Made by a program: the position numbers and the translations under genes. This document shows positions 28,501-34,800 of a stretch of DNA of 64,000 nt, piece by piece. A model generated the notes under the pieces. That model was not told where the DNA came from and did no database searches. It was given only the letters and a program-made list of their open reading frames with translations. The DNA is from Mycolicibacterium peregrinum (lineage in GTDB: Bacteria > Actinomycetota > Actinomycetes > Mycobacteriales > Mycobacteriaceae), in contig NZ_LZSO01000042.1 of NCBI RefSeq assembly GCF_001665785.1, positions 1 through 64,000 on the forward strand, in the 5' to 3' direction. Each line of letters opens with the position of its first letter. Position 1 is the first letter of the stretch.

Positions 28501-29965
28501 TCGCGAGGTGCCGGTGCGGCATCTGTTCGACTCACCGACCGCCGGAGGCCTCGGCCAATACCTGGACCAGCATCAGAGCAACGGGGCTCGCCCTCCGCTG
28601 CGGGTGATGCCTCGTCCACCGCAGATCCCATTGTCGTACGCGCAGCAGCGGTTGTGGTTCTTCGATCAGTTGCAAGGGCCGTCACCGGTGTACAACATGG
28701 CGGTGGCGCTACGGCTGAGCGGCAGCCTCGCGTCCGACGCGCTGGGCCAGGCACTCGCCGACGTGGTGGGCCGGCACGAGAGCCTGCGCACGCTGTTCAC
28801 CGTTTCCGAAGGGATGCCCCAGCAGTCGGTGGTGCCACCGGATCAGGTCCACCTGTGCTGGCAGGTCATCGATGCCGTCGGTTGGCCGGTCGAACGGTTG
28901 GAGGAGGCCATCGGCGCGGTGGCCCGCCACCCGTTCCACCTGGCGACCGAAATACCGCTGCGCGCAACACTTTTCCGTGTAGAAGAGAATGAGCACGTCC
29001 TGGCGGCGGTGGTGCACCATATCGCCGCCGACGGCTGGTCGGTCACTCCGCTGGTAGCTGATCTGGGTGTGGCCTACGCCAGTCGGTCCCGGGGACAAGC
29101 GCCGAGCTGGGTGCCGTTGCCGGTGCAGTATGCCGATTACACGCTGTGGCAGCGCGAACATCTGGGTGAGCTCACCGATGATGACAGCCGCATCGCAGAA
29201 CAGCTGAACTACTGGCGAGAGGCACTGGCCGGACTTCCTGAGCGTCTGCAGTTGCCCACCGACCGGCCCTACCCAAGCGTGGCCGACTACCGCGGGGCCA
29301 CTGTGGCGGTGGACTGGCCGGCCGACTTGCAGCTGCGAATCGCCCAGGTGGCCCGTGAGCACAATGCCACCAGCTTCATGGTGGTCCAGGCCGCGCTGGC
29401 GCTGCTGCTGTCGAAACTCGGTGCCAGTTCGGATGTGGCGGTGGGAATCACCGTTGCCGGACGCAACGATCCGGCGCTCGATGACCTGGTCGGATTCTTC
29501 GTCAACACGTTGGTGTTGCGAGTCGACCTGGCCGGCGACCCGACCATCGGAGAGCTGCTGGAGCAGGTGCGGCAGCGTGGCCTGGCCGCCTTCGAACATC
29601 AGGACGTGCCCTTCGAGGTCGTTGTCGACCGGCTCAAGCCGACCCGATCGCTGGCTTATCACCCACTGGTCCAGGTGCTGTTGTCCTGGCAGAACCTGGC
29701 CTGGCAGCACAGCGGTGATTCCGCCGCCGGGCTGGCACTGGGTGACGTGCGGGCCACCCCGCTATCCGCGGCCACCCACACCGCGCGCACGGACCTGACA
29801 TTTGCCCTTGGTGAGCGCTGGAGCGAGACCGGTGAGCCGGCCGGGATCGGAGGGACTGTGGAGTTCCGCACCGATGTTTACGACACGAACACCGTTGAGC
29901 GGCTCATTGAGCGGTTACGCCGGGTGCTGGTGGCGATGACCGCAGAGGCAGAGGAGCTGTCATGA
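10409..29965 (+). CDS. Giant lipopeptide NRPS 1: starter-C, five modules and the C domain of module 6
   Basis: 6518 residues building residues 1-5 of an acyl-peptide and docking to module 6. Domain order: starter C1 (HH137), A1 (YTSGTTG 605), PCP1 (S991); C2 (HH1176), A2 (FTSGSTG 1664), N-methyltransferase (LEIGVGSG 2025), PCP2 (S2449); C3 (2637), A3 (3128), PCP3 (S3507); C4 (3692), A4 (4181), PCP4 (S4564); C5 (4749), A5 (5235), N-MT (5597), PCP5 (S6016); C6 (6203). All HHxxxDG motifs and PCP serines are intact; there is no epimerase. C1 resembles the lipid-accepting starter C of mycobacterial GPL synthetases. The ATG is preceded by GTGGGAGAAG. The gene ends inside module 6 and overlaps the next NRPS by four bases (ATGA). 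Confidence 0.95.
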   Translation: MQLDQQSLPVTRAQLDIWLAHDLADSGAEWQLGLFVRISGAVDRDALGWAIRRVLDEAEPLRAGFCETGGQVFQRPIDYPDVEPDFYDVRSAPDPVREARELAASIQRAPMSLAGPLFRFALFQTRADEFFLIGCCHHIVLDGTGIAMVGQRLASVYSAVVSGAPIPPSLFGSLSDLIDCESDYESSEDYLRDRAYWTENLPPESEPQYRWLPDEGEVHSCLPSPPVELDLDVLRRADTLASSLNVPRSTLFTAACALLVRSWQSEGTEIVLDFPVSRRVGPDTKTLPAMLAGVVPLVLQTAPATSVAEFCRYVDLRIREAVEHQRFPVQALERKLNSRTAGQLANRVSVNFLPSTFTLDFGGATATASLASAGVVGGFGLFFSSAGEQVFVNTAGDGHPLAKIGAAELVRRLRQVLLAMTADSSRPLVSMAVLEDAERERLFEVGNHGMLSQPMTAVSIPVMFAAQVERAPEAVAINCDGRAMTYRELDETSNRLAHLLIDQGARPGRCIALLFNRCAEAIVSIMAVLKTGAAYLPIDPAHPEARVEFMIADAHPAAAVSTAGLAGRLAGSDITVIDVDDPRIGTSPCTHLPEPNADDIAYIMYTSGTTGIPKGVAIAHGNVTQLIGSLDADLGPTGQVWSQWHSYSFDISGWEIFNCLLSGARLVIVPEEIARSPEDFHALVVAEKVNVLGLTPTAVAALSPTGLDSVALLVGGEPCPADVVDRWAPGRVMINQYGPTEATMWVALSAPLTKAEASGPSVVPIGSPLPGAALFVLDPWLRPVPAGVVGELYVAGRNVGVGYWRRGGLTASRFVACLFGGPGERMYRTGDLVSWGADGQLRYSGRADEQVKIRGYRIELGEIQTALADMDGVEQAVVIAREDRPGDKRLVGYVTETVSGAVDPADTRVALLDRLPGYMVPAAVVVLAALPLTVNGKLDKRALPVPEYADVDNYRAAATPTEEILVGIYAQILGLRRVGVDDSFFDLGGDSLSAMRVIAEINTSLDTELAVRALFDAPTVAELAPRIGAGSGGREPLIPHERPNRIPLSFAQQRLWFLNRFEGGVATYNMPTAFRINGAVDVDALSAALDDVIARHESLRTVFVDIDGVPVQKVLPAQAGLWRCEGPAVVSLPEEDVAAELVALAAYRFDLSADIPIRARIYAVGPDQHVLGIVMHHIAFDGWSLAPMVRDVGVAYTARSAGHAPDWVPLPVQYADYTLWQQDRLGDESDPASVAAGQLAYWRHELADLPEVVSLPTDRPRPPVPSYRGDGVELRIDPQTWARLKDVAAEHHATASMVLQAALAVALHREGIGTDIALGTPIAGRTDKALDDLVGFFVNTWVLRIGVSPQQRFSEVLEQVQQKALDAYAHQDVPFELLVEQLNPARSTSHHPLFQVALVFQNNVLPKVSLDGVDVEQESVFTRTAKFDLDFEIREIPGEDPAASMATGVLTYATDLFDRSSIERLVGRFGRVIEAVVADPSAVIGEVSLLDPDERDLLLHNWSGADIGAPIGLTDQLLAAAVVEDPDAVAIIDGARQMSYRELHEASNRLARMLIDAGVGPEGAVGVAMDRSAELVVAWWAVLKCGGVYVPMDRTNPAERIATILDTVGAACVLTCGVDAIPGAGNRPVMRLDGMVLAGYSPDSITDADRLAPLGTDNAAYVIFTSGSTGTPKGVAVSHAGILGVAAAHRELFPAGRDDRILMVAAPTFDASLFEWLWAVASGAALVVAPRDSYAGDALTEILRHQRVSAALITPTVLATLDRTGLGGLGTLITGGEACPPELVAAWAPDRAMFNAYGPTEVSIWATWSALTVGQPVRIGAPIAGTCALVLDGRMNPVPVGVVGELYLAGPVLARGYVGRADLTADRFVANPFGREPGSRMYRTGDLVRWAPEGALEYLGRADAQVKLRGQRLELGEIENTLLACPQVSSAAAAVHHSEVGVDHLVGYIALDHTNTAHHEAEVVDQWQHVYDELYDADLEVPDFGSDFRGWNSSYTGEPIPLEQMREWRSAAVNRILELRPRRVLEIGVGSGLVLSQVAPACEEYWGTDFSAPTVANLRSAVAGEPWGDRVHLLAQPAHITEGLPHGQFDTIIVNSVIQYFPSPEYLAEVIDKAMELLASAGRLFLGDVRNHSLQGAFQTGIALARAGTGADTDEIRQRVQRAVVGEHELLLSPEFFTTWAADHPSVGGVDVQVKRGESDNELTRYRYDVVIHKTPAQVRSLARALTWGWTDCAGLLGLHAELTSQRPAVLRVSAIPRTAVIDDVNIEQSLASGLPLAESLVHVDSTAARENAVAPEQLYRLGESAGYRVAVTWGVQAGTVDAVFIAATEGGPVPALTDLYLAPIDARQRGDYANDPHTNAKVSAVRQWLSERLPEYMVPTQIVVLAEMPLTSSGKIDRRALPAPTFVATSFRAPQTPTEKTVAEVFTEVLGLGRVGLDDDFFALGGDSLIAIRVCARLQSALGREVPVRYLFEAPTVGVLADYLDRHQSDAAARPALTAQPRPPVVPLSFGQQRLWFLEQLQGPSPIYNMAVALRLDGQLDADAFGQALADVVNRQESLRTLFAVVDGVPGQVVVPVENADFGWQIVDAHDWSAERLQEEIGAAARHSFDLTREIPLRAKLFRTAENEHVLAAVVHHIAADGWSVAPLVADLGAAYALRSAGQAPDWTPLPVQYADYTLWQQDWLGSVSDPDSVISAQLAYWEEVLADAPERLELPTDRPYPAIADYHGASVAVDWPAELQQQVARVAREHNATSFMVVQAALALLLSGLSASSDVAVGIASAGRGDPALDELVGFFVNTLVLRVEFSGDPTVAELLEQVRARSLAAFEHQDVPFEVLVERLNPTRSLTHHPLVQVMLTWQNLPWNSRGPAAGLALGNVAAIPMEAETHTAKTDLVFSLAERVNDVGEPAGIAGLVEFRTDVFDAVSIHTLIERLQRVLVAMTADTTARLSAVDVLDVAERARLNGLGRREVLTQSVVEESITARFARQVAGATDVVAVSSADGSMTYRTLDERSNQLAHFLVAEGAGPGECVALLLNRSSEAIVAILAILKSGAAYLPIDPSVPDARIEFMLADARPVAAVTSEGLAERIRACAVPVVDVADPRIQAQPAGALPIPMPDDVAHIIYTSGTTGVPKGVAVTHQNVTRLFDGLDVGVAMSSAQVWAQCASLAFDYSVWEIWGALLHGGRLVVVPEETTRSAEDLHALLVGQRVNVLSQTPSAVGMLRSEGLESVTALMVAAEPCPPEVVDRWAPGRVMINGYGPTETTVYATVSAPLQAGGGVVPIGYPVPGTALFVLDRWLREVPAGVVGELYVAGRGVGLGYVRRPGLTGARFVPCPFGFPGARMYRTGDLVSWGTDGQLRYAGRADEQVKIRGYRIELGEIQTVLADLDGVRQAVVIAREDRAGDKRLVGYVTGTADPVWVRTALAERLPAYMVPAAVMVLDSLPLTVNGKLDKRALPAPEYTGDGYRPPTTPVEEVLAGIYARVLGVDRVGIDDSFFDLGGDSLSAMRVIAEINTTLETGLAVRTLFDSPTVAQLAPRVDAGSGGRAPLTPQQRPTVLPLSYAQQRLWFLEQLQGPSPIYNMAVALRLTGHLDPDALGRSLADVVGRHESLRTLFRAVDGIPEQVIVPAEQAVPGWRIVDAGQWPAARLEEAVGAAARHSFDLSTEIPVRATLFRAAEDEHVLVTVVHHIAADGWSITPFVADLATAYAGRCAGQAPDWAPLPVQYVDYTLWQQDWLGSESDPDSVIAAQVAYWQGALAGLPELLELPTDRPYPPVADYRGAGVTVDWPAELQQQVARIAREHNVTSFMVVQTALAVLLSQLSASTDVPVGIATAGRSDPALDELVGFFVNTLVLRVDLEGDPTIAELLTQLRQRGLAALEHQDVPFEVLVERLNPTRSLTHHPLVQVMLSWQNFGGDPATGAMLGEAAVTLLPAETRTARMDLVFSLTERSSESGEPAGISGLVEFRTDVFDAPSIEVLIERLRRVLVAMTEDPSRSLSSVDVLDAVECVRLDGFGHRAVLTNPVTEASIPAVFAAQVRRSPDAVALSFEERSQTYRELDEASNRLAHYLTEVGAGPGKCVALLLERSAQAIVSILAVLKSGAAYLPIDPAHPEARVEFMLSDARPVAVLTAGVLAGRVNNSGVPVIEVDDPRIEARSTTGLAAGPEADDIAHIIYTSGTTGVPKGVAVTHGNVTRLFDGLDVGVAMGPAQVWAACSSLAFDYSVWEIWGALLHGSRLVVVPEQTTRSAQELQALLVEERVTMLSQTPSAVGMLSEEDLASVALMVAAEPCPAQVVDRWAPGRVMINGYGPTETTVYATISAPLQADCGAVPIGLPVPGAALFVLDRWLRPVAQGVVGELYVAGRGVGVGYVRRSGLTASRFVACPFADSGLRMYRTGDLVSWDTDGQLRYAGRADEQVKVRGYRIELGEIETALADLDGINQAVVIAREDRPGDKRLVAYVTETLVGAVDPVEIRARLAQRLPSYMVPAVVVVLETLPLTVNGKLDKRSLPAPEYTDTDHYRAPDTALEETLAGIYAQVLGLERVGADDSFFDLGGDSLSAMRLIAAVNTALDTDMAVRTLFDAPTVAQLAPRVDAGSGGREPLSPQQRPTVIPLSYAQQRLWFLNRFEDGAATYNMPIAFRINGPLDVQALGAALDDVLARHESLRTVFVDVDGVPSQIVLPVHAGMWRRGGPVVVSLADNDLAAELMALAGYRFDLSAEPPIRAKIYEVGPEQHVLGIIFHHIAFDGWSMAPMVRDVAEAYLARRKDHAPEWTPLPVQYADYTLWQRTHLGDVADSDSRIAGQLAYWRHELADLPEIASLPTDRPRPPSPSYRGDGVELRIDPQTWARLKEVAAEHHATASMVLQAVAAVVLQRAGVGEDVALGTAIAGRMDAALNDLVGFFVNTWVLRIGVNPQQRFSEVLDGVRQKALDAYAHQDVPFELLVEQLNPARSTSHHPLFQVAMVFQNNVLPDVSLDGADIEPISVLTRTAKFDLDFDIREIPGDGAPMAAGVLTYATDLFDRSSIERLVGWFGRVVHAVVADSSVVVGEVSLLDRDERELVLHRWSGSGTAAPVGLADQLLAVAVAAAPDAVAIIDGARQLSYRELDEASNRLARVLIAAGVGPECAVGVAMGRSAELVVAWWAVLKAGGVYVPVDRANPAERIATVLDAVEAVCVLTWGIDTVAGAGTRPVVRVDTLDASGWSADPVTPADRAARLGTDDAAYVIFTSGSTGTPKGVAVSHAGLLGVAAAQRDLFGSTVGRRVLMVAAPTFDASVFEMVWAVGSAAASVIAAPDSYAGEALTALVHDQQVDTGVITPTVLATLDRAQLSGRLETLLTAGEACPPELVAAWAPGRAMLNAYGPTEATIWSTCTAPLSAGQPVSIGAPIPGVCALVLDILLKPVPVGVVGELYLAGPALARGYVGRPELTADRFVANPFGAEPGSRMYRTGDLVRWTPDGALQYLGRADAQVKLRGQRLELGEIENTLLACPQVSRAAAAVYQRDTADHLVAYVALEQISTAVHDAEVVDQWQQMYDELYDEEVEAPEFGSDFRGWNSSYTGEPIPLNQMREWRSATVDRILALRPQRVLEIGAGSGLILSQVAPHCEHYVGTDMSAVAMDTLARSLECSHIPWRERVQLVAQPAHVTGDLPHEYFDTVILNSVIQYFPNAAYLAEVIDKAIALLAPGGRLFLGDVRNHSLQGAFQTGVALARTGNGADTDDIRQWVQRALLGDPELLLSPEFFTTWAAKNSSAAGVDIQVKRGESDNELTRYRYDVVVHKAPTQVCSLAAVPIWGWTDCAGLSGLHAELSAQRPTMVRVSGIPRSRVIADVSIEQALASGLSLADVEEPTDTATPEQLYRLGEAAGYRVAVTWGARSGTVDAVFVAVADEGVGSVLTDMYLPSAGNQQRSSYANDPDANSKVNVVRQWLAERLPEYMVPTQIMVLEEFPLTSSGKIDRKALPEPVFAATLFRAPQTPAEKTIAQAFAEVLGLEQVGLDDDFFALGGDSLTATRVCARLQSALDREVPVRHLFDSPTAGGLGQYLDQHQSNGARPPLRVMPRPPQIPLSYAQQRLWFFDQLQGPSPVYNMAVALRLSGSLASDALGQALADVVGRHESLRTLFTVSEGMPQQSVVPPDQVHLCWQVIDAVGWPVERLEEAIGAVARHPFHLATEIPLRATLFRVEENEHVLAAVVHHIAADGWSVTPLVADLGVAYASRSRGQAPSWVPLPVQYADYTLWQREHLGELTDDDSRIAEQLNYWREALAGLPERLQLPTDRPYPSVADYRGATVAVDWPADLQLRIAQVAREHNATSFMVVQAALALLLSKLGASSDVAVGITVAGRNDPALDDLVGFFVNTLVLRVDLAGDPTIGELLEQVRQRGLAAFEHQDVPFEVVVDRLKPTRSLAYHPLVQVLLSWQNLAWQHSGDSAAGLALGDVRATPLSAATHTARTDLTFALGERWSETGEPAGIGGTVEFRTDVYDTNTVERLIERLRRVLVAMTAEAEELS
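13501..17880 (+). other. NRPS module 2: C - A - N-methyltransferase - PCP
   Basis: The MT (about residues 1960-2340) is inserted near the end of the A domain, before the LTSSGKIDRRALP (A10) motif, the usual place for N-methylation domains. The A2 pocket reads D-A-F-L-I-G-A-I-W, which suggests a hydrophobic residue but gives no firm assignment. The whole module is collinear with module 5. Confidence 0.8.
17881..21050 (+). other. NRPS module 3: C - A - PCP
   Basis: The A3 pocket reads D-Y-W-S-M-A-G-V-Y, identical to modules 4 and 8, so all three should load the same amino acid. Modules 3 and 4 are collinear copies: the HH, A3-motif and PCP serine positions are offset by 3165, 3159 and 3171 bases. 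Confidence 0.8.
21051..24210 (+). other. NRPS module 4: C - A - PCP
   Basis: The pocket code D-Y-W-S-M-A-G-V-Y matches module 3. Long matching stretches of protein, including AQQRLWFLEQLQGPSPIYNM and FDYSVWEIWGALLHG, point to tandem duplication of a whole module. Confidence 0.8.
24211..28580 (+). other. NRPS module 5: C - A - N-methyltransferase - PCP
   Basis: The A5 pocket reads D-A-F-V-L-A-A-I-W, close to but not the same as module 2. C, A, MT and PCP landmarks sit 10,701-10,719 bases downstream of those in module 2, so the whole 4.4-kb module was copied and has since drifted. Confidence 0.8.
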
Positions 29966-31830
29966 CCGCGGATATGAGTCGACGCCTGTCGTCGATGGAT
30001 TTCTTGGACGACGATGAGCACGCCCGGCTGGACGGATGGAGTAATCGGGCAGTGCTGACGGAATCTGCGTCGCTGTCAGAGTCGATTCCCGCGTTGTTCG
30101 CCGCGCAGGCGGCCCTTGCCCCGGAGGCAGTGGCGGTGAGTTTCGAAGGTCATTCGATGACCTACCGAGAACTCGACGAGGCTTCGAATCGGCTGGCACA
30201 TCTGCTGGCAGGTCACGGCGTCGGACCGGGACAGTGTGTGGCGTTGTTGTTTCCGAGGTGCACCGAGGCAATTGTGTCGATTTTGGCGGTGCTCAAGACC
30301 GGGGCCGCATATCTGCCGATCGATCCGATGCATCCTGACGCGCGCATCGAGTTCGTGATCGGCGACGCCGCACCGGTTGCGGCCGTCACTACCGCAGGGT
30401 TGGCCACGAGGTTGGCCGGATGCGGTCTGCATGTCATCGATTTCGACGATGCCCGCATCGCCACGCAGCGAAGCGCTGCATTGCCGGCACCGTTCGCCGA
30501 TGATGTCGCCTACCTGATCTACACCTCAGGCACCACCGGTGTGCCGAAGGGTGTGGCAATCACGCACCGCAACGTGACGCGGCTGCTGAGCTCGCTCGAA
30601 GGTGATCTGGAGTTGTCGGGGAACGTGTGGACGCAGAGTCATTCGTTGGCTTTCGACTACTCAGTGTGGGAGATCTGGGGCGCGTTGTTGTACGGCGGCC
30701 GGTTGGTGGTGGTGCCCGAAATCGTGTCGCGTTCGCCGCAGGACTTCCATGCGTTGCTGGTTGCTGAACAGGTCACTGTGCTGAGCCAGACGCCGTCGGC
30801 GTTCTACGCACTGCAATCCGCCGATGCGGTGCGGCCTGAACTCGGACGCCGACTGAAGCTGGAGACGGTGGTGTTCGGTGGGGAAGCGCTTGAACCGCAG
30901 CGACTCCGGCTATGGCTCGACAATCACCCGGGTCTGCCGCGCTTGATCAACATGTATGGCATCACCGAGACAACGGTGCACGCTTCGTTCCGCGAGATCG
31001 TCCCGGGCGACGCCGACAACAGTGTTAGCCCTATCGGCGTGCCTTTGGCTCATCTCGGCTTCTTTGTCTTGGATCAATCGTTGCGGCCGTCGCCGATGGG
31101 GGTGGTCGGTGAGTTGTATGTGGTCGGTGCCGGGTTGGGGAGTGGTTACTGGCGTCGGGGAGGGTTGACTGCATCGCGCTTCGTGGCATGCCCGTTCGGT
31201 GGCAGCGGTGCTCCCGGAACGCGCATGTATCGCACGGGCGACCTCGCGTCCTGGGGTGCAGACGGCCAGCTGCAGTATCTGGGCCGCGCGGACGAGCAGG
31301 TCAAGATCCGCGGGTATCGCATCGAGTTGGGCGAAATCCAAGCAGCTTTGGCCGATCTGGATGGAGTGGACCAGGCGGCGGTCATCACGCGAGAAGATCA
31401 GCCGGGTAATAAGCGACTGGTCGGATATGTCACCGAACGTGACACTGGCGCAGTCAACCTCGACAAGATCCGGGCCAAGTTGGCCGAGCGGCTGCCTGCC
31501 TACATGGTGCCGGCAGCGGTGGTGGTGATGGCAGCCCTCCCATTGACTGTCAACGGCAAACTCGACAAGCGCGCCCTCCCGGCGCCGGAATACACCGATC
31601 GTGACAGCTACCGTGCCCCGACCACTGCTGTCGAGGAGATTGTGGCCGGCATCTACGCCCAGGTCCTGGGGTTGGAGCGAGTCGGGATCGACGACTCCTT
31701 CTTCGATCTCGGTGGCGACTCGCTGTCGGCCACACGGTTGATCAACGCGATCAACAGCAGCCTGGACGCCGATCTTGCCGTGCGCGCAGTGTTCGAGGCG
31801 CCCGCGGTGGTCGAGCTGGCGGCGCGCGTC
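28581..31830 (+). other. NRPS module 6, split between two proteins: C // A - PCP
   Basis: C6 is the last domain of the first NRPS; A6 and PCP6 (S587) open the second. The A6 pocket reads D-Y-W-S-V-G-M-V-H, close to the established threonine codes DFW(N/S)(I/V)GMVH, so threonine is the best call. The gene junction lies at 29962-29965. Confidence 0.75.
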
Positions 31831-34800
31831 GGCGCCGGTGGTTCGGGCGGGCGTGAACCACTGGTCGCGGTCGACCGAACCGTAGGTCTCCCGTTGTCGT
31901 TCGCCCAACAGAGGCTGTGGTTCCTCGACCAATTGCAAGGTCCGTCACCGGTTTACAACATGGCGGCGGCATTGCGGTTCGATGGCCACCTTGATGCGGA
32001 CGCTCTCGGCCAGGCGCTCGCCGACGTTGTCGGCAGGCAGGAAACCTTGCGCACCTGCTTCACTGCAGTCGACGGGATACCAGAGCAGGTGGTGGTACCG
32101 GCTGATCAGGCTGACTTCGGCTGGCAGGTCATCGATTGTTGCGACTGGTCACCGGAACTACTGGAGGAGGCCATCGGCACGGTACAGCGGCATACGTTCG
32201 ATCTGTCTGCCGAGATTCCCTTGCGGGCGACCCTGTTTCGTATTGCTGAGGATCGGCATGTCCTGGTGGTTGCGGTGCACCATATCGCCGCTGACGGCTG
32301 GTCGGTGACACCTTTGACAGCGGATCTGCAGCTGGCCTATGCCAGTCGGTGTGCGGGCCAAGCGCCGGGTTGGGCGCCATTACCGGTGCAGTACGTGGAT
32401 TACGCGGTGTGGCAGCGGGCGCACCTCGGAGAGCTCGACGACGGCGACAGCCGCATCGCCGCCCAGGCGGCGTACTGGCAGGATGCGCTTGCCGGGCTGC
32501 CCGAGCGCCTGGAGCTTCCCACCGATCGACCATATCCACCGGTGGCCGATTTCCGCGGGGCGAGTGCCAAGGTCGACTGGCCGGCGGAGTTGCAGGAGCA
32601 GGTCGGCAGGGTAGCTCGTGAACATGATGCGACCAGTTTCATGGTGGTACAAGCTGCGCTGGCGGCGTTGTTGGCGGAGTTGAGCGCCAGTCCCGATGTG
32701 GCAGTGGGATTCCCGATCGCCGGGCGCGGCGATCCCGCGCTCGATGAGCTGGTGGGGTTCTTCGTCAACACTTTGGTATTGCGGGTCGACGTGGGTGGAG
32801 ATCCCACCGTTGCCGACCTCATAGCTCAGGTACGCCAGCGCGCCCTGGCCGCCTATGACCATCAGGATGTCCCGTTCGAGGTGGTGGTGGACCGGCTCAA
32901 CCCGACCCGAAGCCTCGCCCATCACCCGTTGGTTCAAGTGACATTGGCCTGGCAGAACTTCGCCGGGGACGGCACCGCCGAGTCTGTCCTGGGTGATGCG
33001 GTGGTCAGCGCGCTGCCAGTGGACACCCGGACTGCTCGGATGGATCTGTTGTTTTCCCTCGGCGAACGTTTCAACGACGCCGGGGACCCCGCCGGGATCA
33101 GCGGAAACGTGGAGTTCCGCACGGATGTTTACGACGCGGTCACCATCGAAACGCTGATCGACCGACTGCAACGGGTGCTGACGGCCACGACGGCAGACCC
33201 GACGCGGAAGCTGTCGTCGGTAGACATGCTCGATGAGCCGGACCGTCGGCTCCTGGACAAGCTCGGCAACCGCGCCATGTTGGCCGAAGCGGTCCGGCCG
33301 GTATCGGTTCCGGTGGTGTTTGCGCAGCAGGTGGCCCGAGCCGGACAGGCGGTGGCCGTTACCCACGCCGGTCGTTCGATGACCTACAGGGAGCTCGACG
33401 AGGCGTCGAATCAGCTGGCGCACTTGTTGGTTGACCTCGGCGCGGGCCCTGGCCAGTGTGTGGCGCTCCTCCTGGAGCGGTCGGCCGAGGCGGTGGTGTC
33501 GATCCTGGCTGTGCTGAAGTCGGGGGCGGCGTATCTGCCGATCGATCCGATGCATCCGGATGCTCGGATCGCGTTTGTCGTCGCAGATGCTGTGCCGATT
33601 GCTGTCATCACCACTGCCGAGTTGTCGTATCGACTGGAGGGCTGCGCTGTGCCGGTCCTCGATATCGACGACCCGAGGATTGGCGTCGAGTCGGCTGCCG
33701 CGTTGCCGGTGCCGTCTGCCGATGACATCGCGTATGTCATCTACACCTCGGGGACCACCGGTGTTCCGAAGGGGGTGGCCATCACTCACAAAAATGTCAC
33801 CCAGCTGTTCTCGTCGGAGATCGGTCTACCGCTGGGCGGTGCCTGGCCGCTCTGCCATTCGTTGGCATTTGATGTCTCGGCGTGGGAGATGTGGGGTGCG
33901 CTGTTGCATGGTGGCCGGTTGGTGGTGGTGCCGGAATCGGTGGTCGCTTCACCGCAGGATTTCCATGACCTGCTGGTCGCGGAACAGATCAGCGTGCTGA
34001 CTCACACGCCCTCGGCGGTGGCGATGCTCTCGCCGGAAGGTTTGGAGTCGACGGCGTTGATGGTGGCCGGTGAGGCTTGCCCCGCCGAGGTGGTGGATCA
34101 GTGGGCACCGGGGCGGATGATGATCAACGCCTATGGGCCGACGGAGACCACCATGGGTGTGACATTCAGTGCCCCGCTGGTGCCAGGGTCCGGTGTCGTC
34201 CCGATCGGAGCACCGGTGACCAGCGCGGCATTGTTCGTATTGGATCAGTGGTTGCGTCCGGCGCCCCCGGGGGTTGTGGGTGAGCTGTACGTGGCCGGTC
34301 ATGGTGTCGGGCTGGGATATCTGGGCCGGTCCGGACTGACCGGGTCACGGTTTGTGGCATGTCCGTTCGGCGGACCTGGAATACGGATGTATCGCACCGG
34401 GGATGTGGTGCGGTGGGGCGCTGATGGGCAGTTGCAGTACTTGGGCCGAGCTGACGAGCAGGTCAAGATCCGCGGTTACCGCATCGAATTGGGCGAGATC
34501 CACATGGCTTTGGCGGCCGCCGACGGAGTTGCCCTGGCTGCGGTGGTCGTGCGCGAGGACCGGCCGGGACATAAGCGGCTGGTCGGCTACGTCACCGAAA
34601 CTACTTCCGGTGCAGTCGATCCCGCCGATATCCGCACCGGGCTCTCGCAGCGACTGCCGGGTTACATGGTGCCGGCGGCAGTGGTGGTGCTTCAGTGTTT
34701 GCCGTTGACAGTCAACGGCAAACTGGACAAGCATGCGCTGCCGGCGCCGGAATACACCGACGGTAATGTCTACCGAGCCCCGAGCACCGCGGTCGAAGAA

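Noticed and set aside
29960..29966. A frameshift or sequencing error joining the two NRPS genes
   Set aside because: Fusing the frames would leave an extra 10 or so residues in the linker, and the ATGA overlap is a standard coupled start. I keep two genes but flag the split for resequencing.
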